Source of the DNA: Piezodorus guildinii
Lineage: Eukaryota; Arthropoda; Insecta; Hemiptera; Pentatomidae
Direction: 5' to 3'
Assembly: GCA_023052935.1 (NCBI GenBank)
Contig: CM041297.1
Location: forward strand, 95,006,484-95,070,483
Length of the DNA stretch: 64,000 bases
Shown: positions 9,680 to 21,059 of the stretch, piece by piece
Numbering within the stretch: the first letter of the stretch is position 1
Layout: the number at the start of each line of letters is the position of its first letter
Made by a program: the position numbers and the translations under genes
The notes under the pieces: model-generated
The model's database searches: none
Told to the model about the DNA's origin: nothing
What the model saw: the letters and a program-made list of their open reading frames with translations, nothing else

Positions 9680-10164
9680 AATTGCATTACAAAACAAGAA
9701 AAAAAAATATATTTTTTTATGTTTATTAAATTTTGTAAAAATATACCTCATAAGATGAATAAAACTCATATAATTGGAAAAATAAAATAAAATATACTAT
9801 TCCTTTAAAAACGACATCTTTCTAACTAACTATATAGCGATACGTTCTATCAGTGCAACGGCTACTCCAATCCTACGAATTCCAATAAAGCAAAATTTAC
9901 CACAACTTTCGACAAATAACTTAAACCACATTACACTCGCGATAGACTTTATTGTAGGTGTGTAAACTGGTCCGCAGACACTAAACACCTAATCGCATCT
10001 AACTAAAAAAAAAATAATAATAATATAATAATAATAATAAAAATAATAATAAAAAAAAATGCTTGCACACACAACTTCCTCTCACAAACATATTAAAGAA
10101 TGCTGTTACACGTTACGAAAATATATACAAGTATGACTATTTCAATTCTAAACCGAAGGAGTGA
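9680..10164. other. AT-rich spacer with (AAT)n-like stretch
   Basis: No coding potential. A simple sequence of ataat repeats and A runs lies at about 10002-10060. Confidence 0.5.
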
Positions 10165-11090
10165 TACGCGGATTGTACTCGACGTAAACAGGCCTTTGAC
10201 CGAGTCTGGCACCCGATATTGCTTTACAACATCCGCAAATTCCTCTCACATATATACTTCCTCATCTTCCATTACTAGCTCACTGACAGATCTTTCAAAG
10301 CAAATCACGATAGTTCCTATTTATCCCTTTTTATCAGTCTACTGATATTCTTAAAGGCAGTATTCTTAGAACCATTCTTTACACAGTCTAAACAGCTAAT
10401 ATTCTGACCCATCCTACAGCATTCCTTTTAACTAATGCTTATGGCACTTGTTTGTTTTTAGCCAATAACAATCTAATTATAGGTATGGTGTCGGAATCAA
10501 AGAGTTAAATGAATTCCAACAAATGTCACCAAATAACCTTTATCCTTCGCGGTATCATTTGATATCCCACCCGACAGTATCCTTCATAACATGCTCTTCC
10601 CATTTAAAAAGACCCGACATCTAGGACTCCACCTTGATAAACGTCTAACTGGGAACTCTCATACAAGACTGAAACGAAAATAAACTGTTTTCGGCTACTT
10701 CAACAGTAACTAGAAGACCGGTTTTCTCCCATTAAATAAACTAAAAAATTCCCACTTACCTACAAAATGCTCATCTACCTGACTATCATAAGGCTGATAT
10801 GGACTTATAGAGTAGAGCCATGGAGCTCTACTAAACCATCTCAATATACAATCCTTACAATCTAAAATAGTCAATGCTCCTAACTTTGTAACGAATTAAC
10901 TGATCCACAAACATCTTAATGCTCCATACGCTACGAGTTTGCCCAAAACAGATACTGTTCCTTTCATCACAAACTCCATTCACACTTTAACCCAATAGTT
11001 TCAATCCTTTCTTCCTCTTCAAATCCTGATAATCCAAAGAGGTCTTAAAAGAAGATGGCCACGAATCCTAGTATGGACTTTCACTTATCT
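10165..11090 (+). pseudogene. Decayed Jockey J1 ORF2 fragment
   Basis: Recognisable by caggcctttgaccgagtctg, the FDRVWHP coding block, near 10187, then the landmarks of the RT, thumb and C-terminal parts, for example ctaggactccaccttgataa near 10621 and the LKRRWP-type end near 11043-11070 (aaaagaagatggccacga). Many stops, frameshifts and small deletions, including loss of the ADD block region. No poly(A) tail is seen; the copy runs into a (TA)n tract. It is clearly older than the copies at 7888 and 30936. Confidence 0.85.
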
Positions 11091-11091
11091 G

Positions 11092-11093
<2 letters not shown>

Positions 11094-11179
<86 letters not shown>

Positions 11180-11182
11180 ATA
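11094..11182. repeat. (TA)n microsatellite
   Basis: About 90 bases of TA dinucleotide. It lies directly at the 3' hairpin end of the following A-type element. Confidence 0.95.
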
Positions 11183-11183
11183 T

Positions 11184-11868
11184 AGTAAGGGAAATACTAC
11201 AAAAGTAAAAGTTTTCGAATTCCAGTTTTCGGAAATCCACAATTACGGGTCTCCTGAGTCTAATCAACCAAGTACCTCAAAAAGGTCTGCGTGTTGTGAG
11301 TCAAGAAAGAAAATTTGTAAAAAGTCAACGAAACTGAAATTCATAGTTAAGGCAACTATATGCCCGAGATGTTGCAACTTTTTTACAAAAAATCGGCTGA
11401 CCGGAGTGCTACTTTATACTATGCATTTTCCACCATTTTACGGCTCTAGCGATTTTGATTAAACTCGCTATATCAATGTAAACTTTAACGGGCTTTAATA
11501 TAATGTTGGTTTCATTTTGTTTGAAATAGTCTGAAAGGGCTTAAATGGCGAATGTTTGTAATTTCTCCCTCTAAAGTACCTTTAATTTGTTACTTTCCCA
11601 TAAATTAGCCATATCATCTTATTAGCATTGGTAAAGAAGGGCTACTACATACACGAGTTGAACGAATTTAATGACCAACTAAAAGGGAAAATAGAAAAAC
11701 TATTTGTGCATGTAATTTTTGGTAATAAGAATGGTAATATAGACGTATAATATACCGTTATTATAAATATTATCTTATACACAAAGTTGCAAAAGTTAAT
11801 GAAGAGTGATGAAAAATCCGAGAAAACTTATTGATTGTTGTAAATAATCCCTAATGCTTGCCCACACC
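11184..11868 (-). mobile_element. A-type dispersed element, minus orientation
   Basis: On the plus strand it runs from tatagtaagggaaatact through tcgaattccagttttcgg, tttgattaaactcgctatat and taatataccgttattat to tgcttgcccacaccatg, a degenerate version of the shared terminus (tgttgcccgcaccaga). It is thus complete end to end but internally shortened near its 5' side. No TG repeat remains here. Confidence 0.65.
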
Positions 11869-11966
11869 ATGTTTTTTTTTATTTTAGCACATTTGCTTAT
11901 TGTAATTTTTTTACAGGTGCGAATAAAATGTTGAGTGAAAAAAAAAAATGTTGTAAATCATATTAT

Positions 11967-11980
11967 AAATGATTATCTAA
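11967..11980. repeat. Target-site duplication of I-like LINE, left
   Basis: aaatgattatctaa; the same 14 bases occur at 12945-12958 after the poly(A) tail. The leading As overlap the tail, so the certain length is about 11-13 bp. Confidence 0.88.
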
Positions 11981-12944
11981 GATCAATGGCAAAAATAAGG
12001 AAATAGAAATTAGGAACTCTTTTCTCAGGCTGACAGAAAAATATCAAGACTTCAATATGTTGTTTACTGACGCATCCAAAATGGAAGACAGAGTTGGTTG
12101 TGCTGTCTACAGCAGAGAGCAACACCTCATGTTCAGTCTGCCAGGCGAGAGCTCCGTCTTCTCCGGAGAAGCCACAGCCATACTGAGAGCTCTCAAATGG
12201 ATTAGAAGCTCAGAAAAAATGACATGGACTATCGTTACAGACTCGTGGAGTGTTCTTGCAGCCATTGACGGCCAAACATCTTCTAACGCCATAATTAGAG
12301 ACATAATGCATGAATGGTGGGAAACAAAAATGATGTCTAAAGTAGTTATTATGATTTGGGTACCATCCCACTGTGGAATTATTGGGAACGAAAGAGCCGA
12401 TCAAGCAGCTGATTCAGCCAGAAAAGGTGAAGCCGAAGAGATTACTCAAATAAAAGAAACCACAATGGAGGATTGGGTTGGGTGAACTACAGTTCTTAAA
12501 AAGTTCTTCTGAAAGAGTGGGAGGATGGCTGGAGAGAAAAGATATCGAAATTGAGAACAATTAAATCCGACTGTCAGAAATGGAGAACTAGTGCAAGATC
12601 TTCAAGGAGAGAGGAAATTGTTGTATGCAGACTAAGAATTGGGCACTGCCAATTTACTCATGGTTACCTCTTGAGACGCCTGGAAGCGCAAACCTGCGAA
12701 AAATGCAACAATTCTCCTCTAACTGTAGAACACCTGCTGATTGAGTGCCGCTTTATGAACAGTCAAGAGAAGGGTTGAATATAAAGAAAGACATGAAAGA
12801 AATACTTAAAGATAAGGAAGAAAGTATTAACAAATTAATAGAATTCACGAAAATGATAGGATTCTACCATAGAATATAATTATTTCGATCACGCCAATGA
12901 CCCTCAAGGGTAGAGGCGGATAAGCAAATAAAAAAAAAAAAAAA
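11981..12944 (+). mobile_element. I-like LINE with RNase H, 5'-truncated copy 1
   Basis: A 3'-terminal fragment with RNase H domain, a C-terminal Cys/His motif, a short 3' UTR (ccaatgaccctcaagggtag followed by aggcgga) and a poly(A) tail, flanked by a 13- to 14-bp target duplication. The same 3' UTR motif (ccaatgaccctgtagggtag) ends the second copy at 40300-41215. The presence of RNase H downstream of RT points to the I group of non-LTR elements. Confidence 0.88.
12057..12778 (+). pseudogene. I-like ORF2 C-terminus: RNase H plus zinc-finger region, frameshifted
   Basis: The first frame (12057-12485) is RNase H, with catalytic residues in order: LFTDASK (Asp), SGEATAILRAL (Glu), IVTDSWSVL (Asp) and GNERADQAAD (final Asp). 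After a stop at 12483 a second frame (12551-12778) gives CRLRIGHCQFTHGYLLRR and CEKCNNSPLTVEHLLIEC, a CCHC-like motif found at the C-terminus of I- and R1-like proteins. The 271-codon intact homologue at 40331-41146 shows that the two pieces were once one frame. RT and upstream parts are missing. Confidence 0.85.
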
Positions 12945-12958
12945 AAATGATTATCTAA
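12945..12958. repeat. Target-site duplication of I-like LINE, right
   Basis: aaatgattatctaa, matching 11967-11980. Confidence 0.85.
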
Positions 12959-12984
12959 TAAAACAAATGTTATGCCAAATAAAA

Positions 12985-14005
12985 AGGTAATTTAATTAAT
13001 TCTTTTTAACAATTTATTGACATCTCTAACTGTATTGAAAACGCTGCAAATTATTACACAATGGTTTATTATTTCCAAATAACAAAATTAGGGTATAACC
13101 GTTTAGATAGCTGTTCTTAGGCAATTGAGTAATATGAAAAGCAATAATTCAAAGGATTATATCTTATCACTACTGCTTATTTCAAAAAGCTATATCTCAG
13201 CTAGTTGTTAACCAATTTCAATGATTCTTTGTTAATTTTTTCAACAATTTTATTCTCTATCAAATGGCTCTAAAAGCAATAACATGAGGAGAGTCGAGTC
13301 TGGGCCCAGCAGTTAAGAACCTCACATCAATTTTTTTTCTTTTATTTTTCCCTATTTTATAATAATTCGCTATTTTTTAGTTAAAAACACTAATGAATTT
13401 TTTTCCATATAAGAAAATAATGGAATTACAAAGGTATATTTAGGCGAGATTTTAATTTGTTTTTGTTTATAGTACTTTACTGATTCTAAAACTATACATA
13501 CTTTTCTCTATCGTCAAAAATAACTGAGTTATGAGCGTATTTATGTGTAAAATTAATTTTTTTTATTTGATCTCTTTTATATAATTATTAAAAAACACTA
13601 ATAATTTTTTCTCGATATTAAAAAATAACTGAGTTATTGAATTAGATCACGTTTAATCGGCAGCCATCTAAAAAATAAAACAGCTGATATCATCGTCTAG
13701 GTGTCAAGATCATCGTTACATAGACTAGTATTTTTGAAGCGAATTTCAAAAAAATTGCTCCAGTAGTTTCGGAAAAATGCTGCGGATGGCGGACAAACGG
13801 ATTTTTTTTTATTCGTTATTCGGATTCTACGCATCTTGAAACGTAAGCTCTCAAATTTTGAGGAGGGGGGAAGGTAATTTTTTTAATTTATTTTGGTCGA
13901 ATTACAAATGTTCATTACTGAGAATAATAAACCTAAAATCGAAAATTGATTTTAACAAAGGAGGTAAGTTAAAGTGTTTTGCGTTGCGCGTACCAGATCT
14001 TTATA
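12985..14005 (-). mobile_element. B/C-type dispersed element, longest copy
   Basis: On the minus strand it begins near 14005 with tctggtacgcgcaacgcaaa, a diverged version of the shared terminus. It passes through the B core (about 13960-13620, landmark tttcaagatgcgtagaatcc) and an interior with repeated ataactcagttattttt motifs, and ends in the C block (about 13215-12985). No open frame and no terminal inverted repeat beyond the short shared motif. Classified only as an interspersed, probably non-autonomous element. Confidence 0.55.
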
Positions 14006-14564
14006 AATTAATTTATAAATTAGGTAAATAATCTCATTATGTGCAAACTAACAACCGATCATGTCAGTCTCACTTATGTATTTAAAAAAATCTCACAAAT
14101 TCAATTACGAAATTAGGCTATCTTAAAAAAATAAAAATCTAAATTTGTCGCAGCTTCCATTTAAAACCGTCAGGTTTATTTTCCCCTTTCAGTTCTATAA
14201 GTATTGTGTTCCGTTTGTATGAACCTTGTCAAATGAAGCACTTTAGAGATACATGGAGACGGTGTCCTATTCATCATAGAGTGCTCAGAAGTCTCTAGTA
14301 TTTCTTTCCTGTAAAGGGACACTACTTCATTTCTCCTTTATAGTTCAACATAATACAACGTAATACTTGGCTACTAGTTTTAACTTTGTCTAGATGTTTC
14401 AGGGTAATTGTGATCATTTTCATTATGAATACAATGTAAATTAAATACTAAACAATTACATAAGCATACATTTTGGCTTATTATTTTTTATAAAGAACCT
14501 TTACAATAGACAATAAAACAAACCTTCCCTTAAAAATTGGAGGGATTATGTTTTAAGGTATGTA
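14006..14564. other. Intergenic DNA, nothing recognised
   Basis: AT-rich, no long open frame, no match to the repeat families of this window. Confidence 0.45.
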
Positions 14565-14815
14565 TAACCCGAATAACGAATAAAAAAATGCGTTTGTCCG
14601 CCGTCCGCGGCATTCCTCCAAAAATACTGGACCAATATTTTTGAAATTCAACACAAAAATATTATTGCATGCAACGATGGTCCTAACACTTAAAATTTGG
14701 TATCAAGTAGTTATTTTTATTTTTAAAATGGCGGGCGATTAAAACGGATTTAATTGAGTAACTCGGTTACTTTTGAAGATAGAGAAAAAAAGATTAGATG
14801 AGGAAGATGGTTGGG
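14565..14815 (+). mobile_element. B-type element, left part, interrupted
   Basis: Contains the B landmarks cgaataacgaataaaaaaat, tttgtccgccgtccgcgg and a gaagatagagaaaaaaag end. The interior and C parts seem to resume at about 15640-16030, so the hammerhead-bearing segment 14830-15540 is probably an insertion. Confidence 0.5.
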
Positions 14816-14867
14816 GGTTGCGGTCATAAATTAGAAACACACATTTAAAATAAGTGTTATTTTAATT

Positions 14868-14912
14868 ATGTGCCGACGTTTCGGCCTACGATGTGGGCCT
14901 TCATCAGGGCTA
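14868..14912 (-). ncRNA. Hammerhead-ribozyme-like motif
   Basis: On the minus strand the core CTGATGA (14907-14901) is preceded by GCC and followed by a possible helix II, GGCC..GGCC. Then come GAAAC (14882-14878), GTC as cleavage triplet, and GGC able to pair with the GCC before the core as helix I. Helix III would be only one or two pairs. This minimal form is what has been described for hammerheads in Penelope-like retroelements. All invariant core bases are present. Activity is not shown by the sequence. Confidence 0.65.
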
Positions 14913-15019
14913 AAAGAAACAAGATAACAACCAATGTAATTATAGACTTAATAATGCGTTAGGTATATAATAATATGACAGTAATAAATTATGGGAACAT
15001 AAATAAAATTAAATGTAAA

Positions 15020-15150
15020 ATGATAATAAGATGACAATTATAAAGTATGGAAATAAGGTGACAGTTATAAAGTATGGAAATAAACAAAATTAAGATGATA
15101 GTTCTAAAGTATGGAAGTAAACATAATTGAGATGATAATATTGTAATAAG
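15020..15150. repeat. Short degenerate tandem repeat
   Basis: About three copies of a 30- to 50-base motif built around ttataaagtatggaaataa, with variant spacers ending in gatgataa or ggtgaca. Confidence 0.7.
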
Positions 15151-15639
15151 AATATATAAAGAGAGACTAAGCAAATGAAAAAAATGACAAAGGAAAAATA
15201 TGTGAACAATTAAAATTTTAAATATTAACAATTTTGAAGCGATATATGACGGTAATATATTAAAAACATAGTTAAGAGTATAGGTAATATATAAAAAAGA
15301 ACATAGTCATTACAAAAGAGAAACAGTATGAATAAAAAATAATTTAAATTTTAAAATAATGTAATATTAAACTAATAATTATATGTCAGGATATGTAACG
15401 GAGAAAGATATGAGTATGGAAAGAGGGAGAAAGAAATGGGCGATGAAAAAAGATCCTTATCAATAAGAAAAAAGATATATACTTGACTCTGACCTGAAGA
15501 CGCTGCCTAAAGGAGTGATGTTTCCCAGTTTAAAAAAAAAATGTAAAGAGTTATACAATTAGTAAAGTGAAATAAACAAAAACAAAAAAACAAATTAAAA
15601 AAAAAAACAGTAAGAAATATTTAAATCTAGCTTATATAC

Positions 15640-16035
15640 TCGTATATACGCGCTTGTAACTCTGTTATTTTAAAGGTTATAAGAGAAAAAGTGTGTTTTA
15701 CCCTAAAAAACGCAAGATAATTACATACATAAAAAACAAGATAATAAAAAAAAAAAAATAAAATAAAAATGTTAGACATAAATCCACCCATAACTCAGTT
15801 ATTTTGGAATTAAGAGATAAATACGTATGTAGTTCTAGATTCAATAAAGCACGATAAACAGAAAAAAAGAAAAGTTGATCTATATATTCAACACAATTTA
15901 TAATAGATGTAATTCCACCAAAAACTCGATCATTATTGAAGATAGAGAAAAATCGAAAATATTAGCAGCTATATAAACTGTTATATAGTTATTTGGAAAT
16001 AATAAATTATTGTGTAATAATTTGCAGAATGTTTA
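15640..16035 (+). mobile_element. B/C-type element, right part
   Basis: Resembles the interior and C block of 12985-14005 read on the minus strand: cataactcagttattttgga, then actgttatatagttatttgg and aataataaattattgtgtaa. It completes the element started at 14565. Confidence 0.45.
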
Positions 16036-16184
16036 ATCTCTAAGAGCACACACTATTTTTCATCCTTCTAACAAAATTCTATTTCTGTATGTACGCAAAT
16101 AATGTTTCTATACCTTGGTACATCTAGATATCTGGAGAGGGTTGGTAGTGACAGGCCTAAGTTTCCGGAGGATAAGTTAGTAGC

Positions 16185-16196
16185 AACTTGTGTACT
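16185..16196. repeat. Target-site duplication of full-length J2 Jockey, left
   Basis: aacttgtgtact, repeated at 20931-20942. Confidence 0.9.
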
Positions 16197-16433
16197 CCAT
16201 CACTTCAGAACAGTCTTGAAAACATCACCAGGCTTCAGGATAACAACAACAGTAAATATTGGAGCAAACAACGGTAAGTTGGGTTAAAATTTACACTGTA
16301 AAGTGAATGCTGAGTCACCTCTTCATATCAGCTGATTGCCAATAGCTAGGCAAGGCTGGTCTTGCTTAAGTTTTCTTAAGTTATTTTTTTCCCCCCACAT
16401 CTGGTTATTATTTAATTATTTTCCTTACATGAA

Positions 16434-17745
16434 ATGCGATATTATCATCAAGTAATGTCCTCCAAAGCTTCAACTAAAAGATCTAGATCTAGTGGTTCAA
16501 TCACGTCTCCTACAAAACAAAGACCTCGCCGTGATACTAATAAAAGATTAAATCTACAAGCAACCCCTTCGGGTACTAATTCAGAATCTGAACCACAACC
16601 TGGCACATCGTCACAAGGGATGACTGACGAATCGCCGTTTTTCACCCCGAATCCTTTTCAGATTTTGCATAATGAAAAAGAAACATGGAATCTACTCCTA
16701 TACCCAGTGAACCACGGCCTCCTCCCATATTTGTCAAAAATATTAGAAATTTCCAGTTGTTGTGTGCGAAATTGAACAAAATTACCGAATCTACCAGCTA
16801 CTACTGTATGAGTAGAATCAATGATACCAAAATATCTCCTACTACTGCGGAGACATATAGAAAAATAGTGAAATATTTAACTGAAACCAAAGCAGATTTC
16901 CATACCTATCAGCTACGCCAAGAGAGAGCTTTAAGGGTTGTAATCAGAAACTTACACCCCTCGACACCAGTTGAAGCAATTAAAGAAGAACTAACGGAGA
17001 TGGGCTATAAAGTGCGGCAAGTCACTAATGTCCTAAAGGATAAAATTCCCCTACCTCTCTTTTTGTGGATTTGGAACCAGCAGAAGGAGTTGAAAAAATC
17101 TATGACCTCAATAGATTATACTATACCAGCGTAAGAGTTGAAAAACCTTACATAAAGAAGGAGATAGTTCAGTGCCATAACTGTCAAGCATATGGTCATA
17201 CTAAAAGTTATTGTCATCACATACCTCGATGCGTGAAATGCGGTGAACAGCACAAGTCTGTGGAGTGTACAAAACCAAAATCAACACCAGCTGTATGTGC
17301 TCATTGCCTCAAGGACAACCCAGCCAACTATAAAGGATGCCAAATCTATAAGGAACTGAGGACCAGGTTTCAAAAACCTCAAGTACTGGATGAAACAGCA
17401 AGACAAGTAAGAAACAGAAGAGAACCCTCAAAACTTATTGATGCCAATGTATCATTTGCCCACCTACTTGGAGGTGGAAATCAAAGTACTGAAGCCGTGG
17501 CCCTGCCGGAACTACAGAATGTACCTCAATCCATTCCACATATACCTCTTCCTCAAAATGTTACCAATCCTAAAAATCCTAATCTACCACAAATCTCTCA
17601 TATCCCTCCTCCTTCAAATGCCACAGACCTTACCAGTTTGATGACATCCTTTATCTCCGAAATTAAATCCCTTGTTATGCCCCTAATATCACTCCTTACG
17701 AATCTCGTATCAAATCTCATTCCTGCCTTAAATGACTACACCTAA
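16434..17745 (+). pseudogene. J2 ORF1 (Gag-like nucleic-acid-binding protein), two frameshifts
   Basis: Read in three frames: 16434 to about 16690 (Ser/Thr/Pro-rich N-terminus), about 16690 to 17060, and about 17065 to 17745. The middle piece has a PRE_C2HC-like domain (EELTEMGYKVRQVTNVL). The last piece has Cys/His knuckles: CHNCQAYGHTKSYC (CX2CX4HX4C), CVKCGEQHKSVEC, and CAHCLKDNPANYKGC, where the expected His is Asn. Jockey ORF1 proteins bind their RNA and help target it to the nucleus. The ATG at 16455 (MSSKAS) is an alternative start. One-base shifts near 16690 and 17060 abolish the full-length product. Confidence 0.88.
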
Positions 17746-20407
17746 TTCCTTATCCATTCTCCTTTGGAATGCGAATGGTGTTATAACTCACACTGACGAA
17801 CTTACAGCCGTACTGCAAGACAAAAACAGTGATGTTGCACTCATTACTGAAACTAGACTAACCACTAAACAGTACTTTAAAATACCAGGATACACGACAT
17901 ACCGGACAGACCATCCAGACGGCAAAGCCCATACCGGTACTGCTGTCATAGTCCACCGATCCCTCTCCCATCACTTACACCCACTTCCCGCCCACGATTA
18001 CCTACAAGCAACTTCCATTGTTATCAAAACATTTTCCTTTCCGCTTATCATCGCATCAGCATACTGCCCTCCTAAACATCCCATTTCCTCTGCCCAATTT
18101 GAATCGTTTCTCAACTACTTGGGTAATCACTTCATTTTGGGTGCAGACTTAAATGCCAAGAATCAACAGTGGGGTTCTAGAACCACCAATTCTCGTGGAC
18201 GAACATTGCAGTCTGCACTCAACTCCCGACGCTTTCATCTCCTACCTCCCGATTCTCCTACCTACTGGCCAACAGATCCTAAACCGTAATCCTGACATCC
18301 TCGACTTCTTCATCCACAGCGGATTAGGCTCTCTTAATTTTTCCATAGCTCGCCTTGATGAACTATCCTCTGATCATAGTCCATTGATTCTAAATGTATC
18401 CATAACACCTATTCCTAAACCTATCCCACCGTCATTCATTAGAGGCCCTGTCAACTGGAACCTCTTCCGAGAAATCCTCACTAATGATATTGACCTCAGA
18501 GTGATTCTCAAAACCCCAAATGACCTTGACGACGCCGTATATTCCTTTACAACCGCTATTCAACAAGCTGCCTGGACTGCCTCCTCTCCCAAGTACTCCA
18601 AATAATTCCTTATAAAAGCCATTTACCACAACACCTGACAGACCTCATCAACAGCAAACGCCGAGCCAGAACATTATGGCAACGCACCCGCCACCCAGAG
18701 GATCGCCGCTCCTATAACTTTTTTTGTAGAAAATTAAAGCGGGAGTTGGCGATCTTCCGTTCCCAATCCTACAATACCTACCTCTCCTCTCTCTCGACTC
18801 GTGACAATTCCCTTTGGAATGTCACGAAGAGAATCCTAAAATCCCACACCATTTCCCATCCTCTCCGGCGCTGTGATAGTTCCTGGGCTGCTTCTGACAA
18901 GGATAAGGCCGAGGAATTCGCACAGCACCTTTCCAAAGTTTTTACTCCTCATCCAGAGCTTAATCCTACCCATACGGCGGCAGTTGAAGAGTTCCTTATA
19001 TCACCAATACCGCTTTCCTTACCACCTAAAGCAGTTAATCCCTCTGAGGTCAGATATCTTCTTAAAAAGCTTCCTCTCCGTAAATCCCCTGGATACGATC
19101 TCCTTACTCCTCAAATCTTAAGACAACTTCCACCTAAAGCCATTACATTCCTTACATATTCTCTATAACTGTATCCTACGCACTACCTATTTTCCTTCTT
19201 ATGGAAACATTCAACTATCATCCTTTTCCTAAAACCAGGCAAACCTTCTAACAACACGTCATCTTACAGACCTATCAGCCTACTTCCGATCCTCTCAAAA
19301 ATTTTCGAAAAGCTCCTACTAAAACGAATCCTAGCCAAATTTCAAAATTTTCCTTCACATCAGTTCGGATTTCGTCCTCAACATTCCACGGTTCAGCAAG
19401 GACTCCGAGTTGTGGACCACATTTCCTCTGCCCTTGAGTGCAACGAGTATTGTTCGGGTGCCTTTCTGGACATATCTCTAGCTTTCGACCGGGTGTGGCA
19501 CCCGGGATTGCTCTTTAAGCTCAAAACCCATTTACCCCAATCCTTATACCTAGTCCTCCGATCCTATCTATCAAACCGCTCCTTCCGAGTTCGCTGTGGC
19601 TCAGAATTTTCCAAACATTATATTGTTGAGGCTGGTGTTCCTCAAGGCAGCGTCTTGGGACCCGCCCTCTACATCCTCTACACCGCCGATATCCCTACCG
19701 ATCCCGATACCTTTCTGGCAACATTTGCTGATGATACCGCCATTTTGTCATCCAATTCCGATCCTGAAGTAGCATCGATTAATTTACAAAATCACCTTTC
19801 CCTTGTCGAAGACTGGTGTAGCGCTTGGCGTATTAAGGTGAACGAAAACAAGTGCTCACACGTCACATTCACTCTTCGACGCAAATCCTGTCCAACGGTT
19901 TATTTCAATTCCCTACCGCTTCCTTCCTCTGACACAGTCCGGTATCTTGGCTTTTTACTAGACAAAAGACTGACGTGGAACCCACACACAAGACTTAAAA
20001 GAAAAGAACTTAACCGCAGATTCGGCCAGTTATACAGACTACTAAACAGAAAATCTCATCTTACAGTTGACAACAAATTACTAATATTCAAGACAGTACT
20101 GAAACCAATATGGACCTACGGACTTGAACTGTGGGGGACAGCTAAACATTCTAACATCAAACGCATCCAATCCTTCCAATCCAAAGTTCTCCGAACAATA
20201 GTTAATGCTCCTTATTACGTTACCAACTCTACCCTACACCACGACCTTAAAATTCCATTTATTTTAGACCTGGTACCATCCAAATTTCCGAATTTCATCA
20301 GAACCTTAGTCATCATGCTAACCGCTAGCACAATCCCTATCCAGACCACCCATCCCTACAATCCTCCTCGAAGATTGAAACGGCAGTGGCCGCGAGACGT
20401 ATTGTAA
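17732..20407 (+). pseudogene. J2 ORF2 (endonuclease plus reverse transcriptase), frameshifted
   Basis: Begins with ATG inside the end of ORF1. APE-type endonuclease: SILLWNANG (Asn), VALITETRL (Glu), LGADLNAKNQQWGSR (Asp/Asn) and ELSSDHSPL (Asp-His). The frame is lost near 18280 by one base, again near 18605, and near 19165. The RT piece 19412-20407 holds FLDISLAFDRVWHPGLL, EAGVPQGSVLGP, ATFADDTAILSS (FADD catalytic motif) and the C-terminal PPRRLKRQWPRDVL. The enzyme nicks the target and primes reverse transcription in intact elements. At least three lesions make this copy non-functional; all catalytic residues checked are still present. Confidence 0.92.
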
Positions 20408-20900
20408 ACGTTTAAATTGGAGTTCTGACACTGGTCAGATCCTCCACTCATGTAATGTATGTTTGTGGCTATTACGCCCTAGTTCGGCCTCCACTGATTC
20501 ACACCAGTGACGCGGCTGAGAGCGAGGGTCTAGGATCTTTTGGATTCCGCTTTTTCCTCCACAAGTGGGGGGAAAAGCCCAGCCTGGGGTCCCTCTATAG
20601 CACTTGTATATTTTGTATATAGTTATGTTTGTTTGAATGATGTTTGTTTATTTGCAAACTTTTATTTATCTCAATTATAGGTTAATGTTTTGTTTTGTTT
20701 TGTTTTTATATTTATTATTATTTAATTCTATATATATCATTTATTTGTATTTATCTCAGTTATAGGTTGTTGTTTGTTTTCTTATTTTGTATATATATTA
20801 TATTTTATTTATTTGACTTTATCATTGTATATATTGTGTGAATGGGATCATATATCACTATTACTAATGTTCATATAGAAACAAATTGTAATATATCTCA

Positions 20901-20930
<30 letters not shown>
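20408..20930 (+). other. J2 3' UTR and poly(A)
   Basis: GC-richer at the beginning, with a gtgacgcggctgagagcgag block, then T-rich with repeated tgttttgttttgt and ttatttatttg phrases, ending tatatctcaataaaa plus the A tail. This UTR lets the fragments at 27985-28710, 30616-30935 and 35690-35770 be recognised as J2. Confidence 0.85.
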
Positions 20931-20934
<4 letters not shown>

Positions 20935-20942
20935 TGTGTACT
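20931..20942. repeat. Target-site duplication of full-length J2 Jockey, right
   Basis: aacttgtgtact, identical to 16185-16196. Confidence 0.9.
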
Positions 20943-21059
20943 TGGAATGATGTTATCCTCTGTTTCGCAAAATTAATTTAAACCGATAATACTCACTACT
21001 CAAGCGCCTCTGAAGCAAGAGATTTAGGTAATAATAAAAAAAAAAACATGTACAAATCT

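Larger units (their letters stand above)
14830..15545 (-). mobile_element. Element with hammerhead-like motif, possibly Penelope-like remnant
   Basis: Defined by the motif at 14868-14912 and by the similar start of the decayed locus at 61975-62130, where the bases after the motif (aagataaaaactaataaaat there, aagataacaaccaatgtaat here) also correspond. The rest is AT-rich with short degenerate tandem repeats at 15020-15150. No reverse transcriptase or GIY-YIG endonuclease frame is present, so an assignment to Penelope-like elements or retrozymes rests on the ribozyme motif alone. Boundaries are approximate. Confidence 0.4.
16197..20930 (+). mobile_element. Full-length Jockey-clade LINE, subfamily J2, inactive
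   Basis: A 4.7-kb element with a 5' UTR of about 240 bases starting with ccatcacttcag, ORF1, ORF2 overlapping ORF1 by 14 bases, a 3' UTR of about 500 bases and a poly(A) tail (about 20903-20930). It is enclosed by a perfect 12-bp target duplication. Length and organisation equal those of known Jockey elements, so the copy is complete. Both frames are broken by several frameshifts. The 3' UTR (start ttctgacactggtcagatcc) distinguishes J2 from J1, and the proteins of the two subfamilies are clearly diverged. Confidence 0.93.

Noticed and set aside
11085..11267. Tyr-Ile repeat frames over (TA)n (also 22084-22368 and 24659-24970)
   Set aside because: Dinucleotide repeats read as codons; no evidence of genes.
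14830..15545. Coding Penelope-like element
   Set aside because: No reverse transcriptase or GIY-YIG frame was found near any of the hammerhead-like motifs; only the ribozyme-like motif supports the link.
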